Shown here: positions 1 through 5,064 of the stretch, one piece after another
Numbering within the stretch: the first letter of the stretch is position 1
How the letters are laid out: each line of letters opens with the position of its first letter
DNA from: UBA7236 sp043727235
Lineage (GTDB): Bacteria; Bacteroidota; Bacteroidia; Chitinophagales; BACL12
NCBI GenBank assembly: GCA_043727235.1
Contig: JAYSYX010000078.1
Span: 1-5,064, forward strand
DNA length: 5,064 nt
Direction: 5' to 3'
Program-made: the position numbers and the translations under genes
The notes under the pieces: model-generated
Told to the model about the DNA's origin: nothing
Databases searched by the model: none
The model's input: only the letters and a program-made list of their open reading frames with translations

Positions 1-593
1 TTTAACGCAATGTTTAATAACCAAGTATAAATTTCTCCTTTTTGAGCGTCGTAAGTCGACATCTTATTCCATGCCTTTAAAAATATTTCCTGACAGAGAT
101 CTTGTGAAATTTCATGATCACAAATAATAGTGAATACTTTTCTGAATATTGCAGATTGATAATTATTGTAGAATTGATTAAAAAAAACGGGGTCATTTTT
201 TTCAAATATTCCATTCACTTTTTGTCCTTCAATATTAATTGTTATTCCTACAATTTTTTTTATAACATTATCAGAAGATCTTATTATCTCAGCATGCGTT
301 TCTACAAATCCTATTCTTCCGTTTTTTTTTATCACCCTTCGTTTGAAACAATATCCTTTTTCATTGATCAATGCATTATTAATAATATTTGAAATATCCG
401 CAATATCACTTTCATGGGTTGTTTTTTTAAGAAAATATTCTTCATTCAATTCCATTTCACCCGGGTTATAACCATATAGTAGAAATTGGTTATCTGACCA
501 TAATAATTTATTTATTTTAAAGTCAAATACCCATTCACCTGTTTGCAGATTACTATTTATTGAAAAATCATTTTGGGTCGAAAATAATGGCAT
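1..593 (-). CDS. PAS domain-ECF sigma-70 factor fusion, 3' part beyond left edge
   Basis: Reading the minus strand by hand gives 197 uninterrupted codons from ATG at 593-591 to the left edge. An in-frame TGA at 608-606 lies four codons upstream and no other start lies between, so the start is firm. Residues about 18-122 read as a PAS_3-type domain: GEWVFDF, LWSDNQFLLYGYNPGE, a THESD segment where family members have HPDD, then RRVIKKNGRI and IVGITINIEGQK. Residues about 135-197 read as sigma-70 region 2: FFNQFYNNYQSAIFRKV, then ISQDLCQEIFLKAWNKM (core binding), then YDAQKGEIYTWLLNIA (-10 recognition and melting). Only about 12 residues separate the domains. Sigma region 4, which should bind the -35 region, must lie off the left edge. 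The inferred role is a cytoplasmic sigma factor directing RNA polymerase to a regulon in response to a signal sensed by the PAS domain. The ligand is unknown, and the flavin-binding LOV motif around a conserved Cys is absent. GC is about 28% by hand count, lower than dnaG. Confidence 0.85.
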   Translation of the reverse strand, partial: MPLFSTQNDFSINSNLQTGEWVFDFKINKLLWSDNQFLLYGYNPGEMELNEEYFLKKTTHESDIADISNIINNALINEKGYCFKRRVIKKNGRIGFVETHAEIIRSSDNVIKKIVGITINIEGQKVNGIFEKNDPVFFNQFYNNYQSAIFRKVFTIICDHEISQDLCQEIFLKAWNKMSTYDAQKGEIYTWLLNIAL

Positions 594-637
594 ACCCGAT
601 AAAAGTCAATTTCCATGCCTTCGGTAGAAAGTTAATT

Positions 638-656
638 ATTACTGAGGTGTAGTAAT
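638..656. repeat. Inverted repeat in the divergent intergenic region
   Basis: ATTACT (638-643) and AGTAAT (651-656) are exact 6-base inverted copies around a 7-base spacer. They lie about 45-63 bases upstream of the PAS-sigma start codon. On the minus strand a TTCCTTTG sequence, one base off the Bacteroidota TAnnTTTG -7 element, sits just upstream at about 660-667. That would place the repeat at or just after a transcription start. It could be an operator or a small 5'-leader stem. Its shortness in AT-rich DNA makes chance a real alternative. No convincing -33 TTG was found at the expected spacing. Confidence 0.2.
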
Positions 657-775
657 TTCAAAGGAATAAAATGGTAAAAACTTGCCATAGTTGTAGAAAG
701 TAGTGCCCACTTAACAGAGAAATCCTTTTATCCCCCGATACCTCAAAATGCCCACTCTCTTTAGCTCATTTTCCT

Positions 776-783
776 TATTTTTG
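776..783 (+). promoter_or_regulatory. Bacteroidota-type -7 promoter element before dnaG
   Basis: TATTTTTG matches the Bacteroidota primary-sigma -7 consensus TAnnTTTG exactly. It ends only four bases before the dnaG GTG codon at 788. With usual spacing, transcription would begin around 787-790, giving a leaderless or nearly leaderless mRNA. No good -33 TTG is visible about 20 bases further upstream, and no Shine-Dalgarno sequence is present, which is normal in this phylum. The match could be coincidental in a T-rich stretch. Confidence 0.4.
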
Positions 784-787
784 CAAT

Positions 788-2713
788 GTGATCTCAAAAG
801 AAACCATAGCCAAAATCATAGATGCAGCGCGTATTGACGAGGTTGTTGGAGATTTTGTACAATTGAAACGAAGGGGTGTAAACCTAATAGGGGTTTGTCC
901 GTTTCACAACGAAAAAACGCCTTCTTTCACAGTTTCCATCCCCAAGGGTATTTACAAATGTTTTGGATGCGGTAAAGCCGGGAACTCCATTTCATTTATT
1001 ATGGAGCATGAACATTTCACTTATCGCGAGGCTCTGAAATATCTCGCTGTAAAATATAATATTGAAGTAGAAGAAAAAGAGCGTACTAATGAAGAATTAG
1101 TAGAAGAGAGCCGTAAAGAGAGTTTATATATTATTAATAGCTACGCACAAAATTATTTTTCCGATTATTTATTAAATAACGAAGAAGGGAAGAATATTGG
1201 CTTGAGTTATTTTATTGAACGAGGATTGCGTCCGGAGACAATAGAAACTTTTAAATTGGGTTATTGTCCGGCAGAAGGGGATATTTTCACAAAAAATGCA
1301 ATTGGATCGGGGTATAAAACGGAATTATTACAACAACTAGGATTAACCACTCAATACAATAAAGATTTTTTCAGAGGGAGAATATTATTTCCGATTCATA
1401 GTGTAAGCGGAAAAGTTTTGGGTTTTGGAGGAAGGACCTTAAGTGCGGATAAAAAAATTCCGAAATACATCAACTCACCCGAAACAGAAATTTATTTCAA
1501 GAGTAAGATCGTATATGGAATTTATCAGGCGAGAAAGGCGATAACACAACACAATGAGTGTTTTTTGGTGGAAGGATATATGGATGTTATCTCATTATTT
1601 CAAAGTGGGATAGAAAATGTAGTAGCATCTTCGGGCACATCACTTACACAGGATCAGGTTAGGTTGATAAAACGTTATACTACTAACCTCACAATTTTAT
1701 ATGATGGTGATAGTGCAGGTGTAAAAGCAGCAATCCGCGGATTGGAAATTGCTCTCGAGGAAGGGGTAAACGTAAAAGTAGTGTTATTTCCTGCGGAAGA
1801 TGATCCGGATACTTATGTGCAGAAATTGGGAGCTGATGGTTTCATTAAATATATTTCCGATAATAAAAAAGATCTCATCACACTTAAAACCGATCTTTAT
1901 TTAGAGGAGGCTAAAGGAGATCCCGTAAAGATAGCAGGTATCATTAAAGATATTGTTCAGAGTATTTCCCTTATCCCCGACTCCATCGTAAGGAGTCTGT
2001 ATTTAAAACAAGCTTCCAGGGCGTTAAATGTCGAAGAACATTTATTGATCTCTGAGGTAAACAAAATATTACGACAAAAGGCTTCCAATAAATTAAATCC
2101 TGGTGATAAAGCATCTTATGAATCGCAACCGGAGGTTCCGTTAATAAAAGAAACAAAGGTTTTCACCTTCCATTTAGATGAACCACAGGAACGTGATATA
2201 GTGAGATTGTTATTAGAAAACAGCAACTTTGAAGTGGAAGGAGAAAATGCAATAGCACGTATTCTGCGCAATTTAACGGATGTGGAAATTGAAAACACTA
2301 TTTATAAAAAAATAATCGACGAATACAGGACCTACTACGAACACAACGAATTTTTACCGCAGGTGTTTTTTATTTCGCATGAAGATGAATCAGTAAAAAG
2401 TTTAACCCTGGATCTTCTGCAATCGCCTTACGAATTGAGTGATAACTGGCTTAAAATGCATGATGTTCCTATAACGGAAAAACAATTTCTTGTTCGCAAG
2501 GATATTGTGAAATCTATTTCGATGTTGAAATTGAAGAAGATCATTAAAATGAAATCGGATGTGGATAACAGGATAAAAGAACTGCAAGCAGAATCAACGG
2601 ATAATAATTATGATGAGATCATGCTTTGTCTTCGCGAATCGATGCAATTACAAACATTTATCAATAAATTATCCAATGATACAGGCACAGTTGTACTACC
2701 CGTTGTGAAATAA
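788..2713 (+). CDS. dnaG: DNA primase DnaG
   Basis: This gene encodes the replicative primase, which makes RNA primers at the fork and is recruited by the DnaB helicase. The 641 residues match the usual length in Bacteroidota and all domains appear intact. The N-terminal CHC2 zinc-binding domain (about 5-100) has ligands C37, H40, C58 and C61 in CPFHNEKTPSF and YKCFGCGKAGN. The RNA polymerase core (about 125-255) contains FFRGRILFPI (194-203), VLGFGGRTL and PKYINSPETEIYFKSK. The TOPRIM catalytic centre has E262 in FLVEGYMDV, D306 and D308 in LYDGDSAG, and D339 and D341 in DDPDTYV. The rest (about 370-641) fits the variable, helical DnaB-binding region. The start is GTG at 788: the frame is open back to a TAG at 701-703 without another start codon, and MISKETI is the usual family N-terminus. 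An out-of-frame ATG-TGA (786-791) overlaps this start. The gene stands alone on its strand. Confidence 0.97.
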   Translation: MISKETIAKIIDAARIDEVVGDFVQLKRRGVNLIGVCPFHNEKTPSFTVSIPKGIYKCFGCGKAGNSISFIMEHEHFTYREALKYLAVKYNIEVEEKERTNEELVEESRKESLYIINSYAQNYFSDYLLNNEEGKNIGLSYFIERGLRPETIETFKLGYCPAEGDIFTKNAIGSGYKTELLQQLGLTTQYNKDFFRGRILFPIHSVSGKVLGFGGRTLSADKKIPKYINSPETEIYFKSKIVYGIYQARKAITQHNECFLVEGYMDVISLFQSGIENVVASSGTSLTQDQVRLIKRYTTNLTILYDGDSAGVKAAIRGLEIALEEGVNVKVVLFPAEDDPDTYVQKLGADGFIKYISDNKKDLITLKTDLYLEEAKGDPVKIAGIIKDIVQSISLIPDSIVRSLYLKQASRALNVEEHLLISEVNKILRQKASNKLNPGDKASYESQPEVPLIKETKVFTFHLDEPQERDIVRLLLENSNFEVEGENAIARILRNLTDVEIENTIYKKIIDEYRTYYEHNEFLPQVFFISHEDESVKSLTLDLLQSPYELSDNWLKMHDVPITEKQFLVRKDIVKSISMLKLKKIIKMKSDVDNRIKELQAESTDNNYDEIMLCLRESMQLQTFINKLSNDTGTVVLPVVK

Positions 2714-2720
2714 TTTTCAC
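2705..2720. terminator. Possible weak bidirectional hairpin at convergent gene ends
   Basis: GTGAAA (2705-2710) and TTTCAC (2715-2720) form a perfect 6-base stem with a TAAT loop. The loop holds the dnaG TAA stop, and the opposing gene's stop (2721-2723) follows at once. The position suits a shared terminator for two convergent genes. However, the stem is short and AT-rich, does not extend outward, and has no T-tract on either side, so it may have no such role. Confidence 0.2.
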
Positions 2721-3011
2721 TTATGGTCTGAACCAATTTCTCTCCTTCAACTTAAATCCCAGTGTGCGATAAAGGTCAATTATATCCTCCCAATCCGTGT
2801 CCTCTAAAGGTTTAATAATTGTCCAGCTTTCTTCAAACCAACTTTCCTCGTAAATTTCAATTGGCCTGCTTTTATCCAATGCAAATTCAGTGAGGCCTAG
2901 TGCTATCTCTATACAATTAATAGCGGAATTTATCTTGGTATCAAAACGATTGGTTTGCCGATATTCGGTTAGCCTTTTTCTCAATTTTTCAGCAAGTGCA
3001 GATAAGGTCAT
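2721..3011 (-). CDS. Conserved-looking small hypothetical protein, 96 aa
   Basis: I do not recognise a family. The protein has no signal peptide or membrane segment and is probably cytoplasmic. It starts with a basic, likely helical stretch (LAEKLRKRLTEY, 6-17) and a second likely helix (INSAINCIEIALGLTEFAL, 27-45). An acidic, tryptophan-rich C-terminal half follows, with W58, W63, W74 and W93 in segments such as YEESWFEESW and DTDWEDIIDLY. The ATG at 3011-3009 follows the receptor stop by 29 bases on the same strand, so cotranscription is likely. Its stop lies 7 bases from the convergent dnaG stop. It is favoured as a real gene because it fills the space between neighbours without overlap and has an ordered, non-repetitive composition. 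Function is unknown, and adjacency to the receptor is too weak to assign a role in uptake. Confidence 0.7.
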   Translation of the reverse strand: MTLSALAEKLRKRLTEYRQTNRFDTKINSAINCIEIALGLTEFALDKSRPIEIYEESWFEESWTIIKPLEDTDWEDIIDLYRTLGFKLKERNWFRP

Positions 3012-3040
3012 GATAACAATTTAATGAAAATTTAGTTTAC

Positions 3041-5064
3041 TTATAATTTAACGGCATATCGGACCGTTAAATTTCTTGGAGCCTCCATCATGGCAGGCCT
3101 TATGGAGTAATCCCGATTTAATAAATTGGTGCAAATAAGGGATATCTCATTGGTAGGATTAATAAGAAATGCAACACGAAGATCCACGATACAATCACCT
3201 GTATTATGTTCATCACGGTATTGCTGCAAACCCGGAACTATATATATTGTTGACCCGGGAATTATGGGATCTACAAATGCTGCATCTACTGCCTCCATAA
3301 AGGAATAATAATAAAAAGTTGTTCCAATTCTGAATTTTTTGATCGTGGATTCTGCATCAAATTTTATTGTGTGTTTGAATCTATATTTGAGCACATTTTC
3401 ATCAGCACTTGAGAGCGCATTTTGCAAGGAGTCGAAGTCCTGAAATGTTGGTTCAATGTATGTATAACCTGCAATTAATGTTGTGGGAATTGTACCAAAT
3501 TTACCTTCGCCAATTACCGATATCTCCCCACCAATAATACGTGTTGCGCCAATATTTAAACTTTTAAATCCGTAGGGGAAAAATACTCCTTCATCAGGAT
3601 AATATCCGAAAGTGAATTCCATCATATTATTATATTCTGAAATAAATCCGGAGAGATCGACAAATCCTTGCCATGAACTTATTTTCATTCCCTGTTTAAT
3701 TCCGATCTCACTGCTCCATCCTGTTTCTGAAGTGAGGTCAGGATTTGGAAAAACACCTAATAAACTGATGGAAGTGGAAATATATTTTTCTGCTATTGTT
3801 GGGAAACGATAACCTTGTCCCCAGGATGCTCTTATATAGGTGTATTCTGCAGCCTGATAATTTGCTCCCAATCTGAATACCGGTCGGGATTCTTTTAACC
3901 CGGCTATCTGATTAAATTCATACCGCATTCCACTGCTGATATTTAACTTATCGAAGAACTTTTTATCAAATTGTATGTAAGCTGCTTCGTTACTAGAGGT
4001 GAAAGTTGTATCACCATATAACTCTGCCACTACTTTAGTGAAGCTGCCTACTAAACCTGCAGAAAGCACAGCAGCAATATTTTCAAAATGTTTTTGGTAT
4101 TGATATTCCCCGTAATACAGATCGTTGAAATTGCTTTGTTCCGTTGTTGCAGTAGCATTGTGATTGCCGTAATAACGCAGTAATAATTTATGCCTGTTTC
4201 CTTTTTTATCGTAATAATTAAAATAAGGATCAACTGTAATTTTAAATCCTTGATTATATGCAGCAGTTCCATCAAACGGAATATATAATCCCGAATCTAT
4301 ACCACTCCAAAAAAAGAAACTTGTGGAACGGTTTACTTGTGCATTTACATTTAATCCAACCGCCAGATTATTATTTATCCTGTATCTTGTATTGATATTT
4401 GCCCTGCCGCGGCGATTGTACATATCTTTAAAATAACTGTTCTGATTATATACATATGCTCCCGTAGAAAGATCAAATCTTCCGAATTTTTGTCGGTGCG
4501 CAAAACTCGCACCTGCTGTAAAAGGAAAATCATCATCCCACCATTTTTGGGCAGTATCTCTGGGAGAAAAATACATCCCGTTAAAAAAAGAAAATCTTGT
4601 TTCGGGTGTGGATGTCGGATATGCTGTCCGCACATTAATAATACCATTTAAAGCACTGGAACCATACAAAGCACTGGAAGCACCTTTAATTATTTCCACC
4701 TGCTCAATGTTTTCCATTGGAATAAAATCCCAGCTCGGAAATGCGGCATCTCCGGTTAATACCGGAAGATCATCCATCAATAATAATACGCGACTTCCAG
4801 CTCCAAAACTATATCCTGAACCTCCGCGAATATTTGCCTGACCATCAATTACACAAACTCCCGGCATTCTCTGTAAGGTTTGATCTAATTTTACATCGTT
4901 GGTGTTATTAATCAGGGTTTGTTTAATAACATCAATAGAAACCGTTTCTTCTCCTAATTTTTTCTCGAATTTACTTCCACTCACAACTACAGTATTTAAA
5001 ATACCATCATCGGGAACAAGCGAATTATTTAGAATCATTTCCTGCCCTGCAGTTAGAATAATTT
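3041..5064 (-). CDS. TonB-dependent outer-membrane receptor, 5' end beyond right edge
   Basis: This is an energy-coupled outer-membrane transporter: a TonB-gated 22-strand barrel with an internal plug. The frame is open to the right edge (673 codons). The ATG at 5038-5036 is internal, because the codons before it read IILTAGQE and continue into MILNNSLVP. That matches the last strands of a carboxypeptidase-regulatory-like domain that often precedes the plug in Bacteroidota. The signal peptide and most of that domain are therefore missing from the window. Numbering from M5038, the plug spans about 15-145: TVVVSGSKFEKK, LDQTLQRMPGV, IRGGSGYSFGAGSRVLLLMDD, IEQVEIIKGASSALYGSSAL, NGIINV. The barrel follows, with the family motif WGQGYRFPTIAEKY (406-419), then NPDLTSETGW and a final NLLNRDYSIRP and EAPRNLTVRYAVKL. 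The length is well below SusC transporters (about 1000 aa) and no SusD lies downstream, so a siderophore-, vitamin- or metal-type receptor is more likely. The substrate is unknown. Confidence 0.93.
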   Translation of the reverse strand, partial: IILTAGQEMILNNSLVPDDGILNTVVVSGSKFEKKLGEETVSIDVIKQTLINNTNDVKLDQTLQRMPGVCVIDGQANIRGGSGYSFGAGSRVLLLMDDLPVLTGDAAFPSWDFIPMENIEQVEIIKGASSALYGSSALNGIINVRTAYPTSTPETRFSFFNGMYFSPRDTAQKWWDDDFPFTAGASFAHRQKFGRFDLSTGAYVYNQNSYFKDMYNRRGRANINTRYRINNNLAVGLNVNAQVNRSTSFFFWSGIDSGLYIPFDGTAAYNQGFKITVDPYFNYYDKKGNRHKLLLRYYGNHNATATTEQSNFNDLYYGEYQYQKHFENIAAVLSAGLVGSFTKVVAELYGDTTFTSSNEAAYIQFDKKFFDKLNISSGMRYEFNQIAGLKESRPVFRLGANYQAAEYTYIRASWGQGYRFPTIAEKYISTSISLLGVFPNPDLTSETGWSSEIGIKQGMKISSWQGFVDLSGFISEYNNMMEFTFGYYPDEGVFFPYGFKSLNIGATRIIGGEISVIGEGKFGTIPTTLIAGYTYIEPTFQDFDSLQNALSSADENVLKYRFKHTIKFDAESTIKKFRIGTTFYYYSFMEAVDAAFVDPIIPGSTIYIVPGLQQYRDEHNTGDCIVDLRVAFLINPTNEISLICTNLLNRDYSIRPAMMEAPRNLTVRYAVKL
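4644..4679 (-). repeat. 18-base tandem duplication in the receptor plug
   Basis: Two adjacent 18-base units (4644-4661 and 4662-4679) match at 16 of 18 positions and share the 12-base core AAAGCACTGGAA on the plus strand. They encode SSALYG and SSALNG in the plug segment GASSALYGSSALNG. Related receptors commonly carry a similar SALYGS-A-G peptide, so this is a conserved protein motif with matching codon choice rather than a new insertion. Confidence 0.6.

Noticed and set aside
114..392. Plus-strand open frame of 92 codons
   Set aside because: It lies entirely antisense to the PAS-sigma reading, is low-complexity (rich in Y, F, S, I and N), and has no recognisable domain.
589..619. GGCAT / ATGCC inverted pair over the PAS-sigma start codon
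   Set aside because: A 5-base stem with a 21-base loop is too weak to claim as a translation-control hairpin.
704..756. Direct repeat TGCCCACT at 704-711 and 749-756
   Set aside because: Only 8 bases, two copies, and flanks that do not match; chance is sufficient.
1971..2587. Three minus-strand frames of about 60 codons opposite dnaG
   Set aside because: They are antisense to the intact C-terminal region of DnaG and show no domain.
4051..4647. Minus-strand frames of 74 and 90 codons and the plus-strand frames within 3126-4841
   Set aside because: They are alternative-frame shadows of the receptor gene, which has continuous family motifs across this span.
3041..5064. SusC-type polysaccharide transporter
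   Set aside because: The protein is much shorter than SusC and the next gene on the strand is a 96-residue soluble protein, not SusD.

Overview
The window looks like chromosomal DNA from a low-GC member of the Bacteroidota. Three things point there: a DnaG primase with the N-terminus and domain wording usual in that phylum, a TonB-dependent receptor whose plug is preceded by the tail of what looks like a carboxypeptidase-regulatory-like domain, and a Bacteroidota-type -7 element (TAnnTTTG) in front of dnaG. I cannot name a genus from the sequence alone.

Layout. Bases 1-593 (minus strand) hold the 5' 197 codons of a gene that runs off the left edge. Its product has an N-terminal PAS sensor domain joined directly to region 2 of an ECF-type sigma-70 factor. 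Bases 594-787 are a divergent intergenic region with a small inverted repeat and a promoter-like element. Bases 788-2713 (plus) encode a complete DNA primase, dnaG, starting at GTG. The dnaG stop faces the stop of a 96-residue unknown protein (2721-3011, minus) across 7 bases, with a short hairpin over the junction. Upstream of the small gene on the minus strand, 29 bases away, is the 3' end of a TonB-dependent outer-membrane receptor (3041-5064), which is cut by the right edge. No base from 788 to the right edge lies in a gap longer than 29 bases.

Working together. dnaG is a housekeeping replication gene read alone on the plus strand. The receptor and the 96-residue protein are probably cotranscribed. 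The PAS-sigma gene is divergent from dnaG and has no visible link to it. The most notable item is this PAS-sigma fusion: it suggests a sigma factor that senses its signal through its own PAS domain rather than only through a separate anti-sigma factor. No RNA genes, CRISPR arrays or mobile elements were seen.
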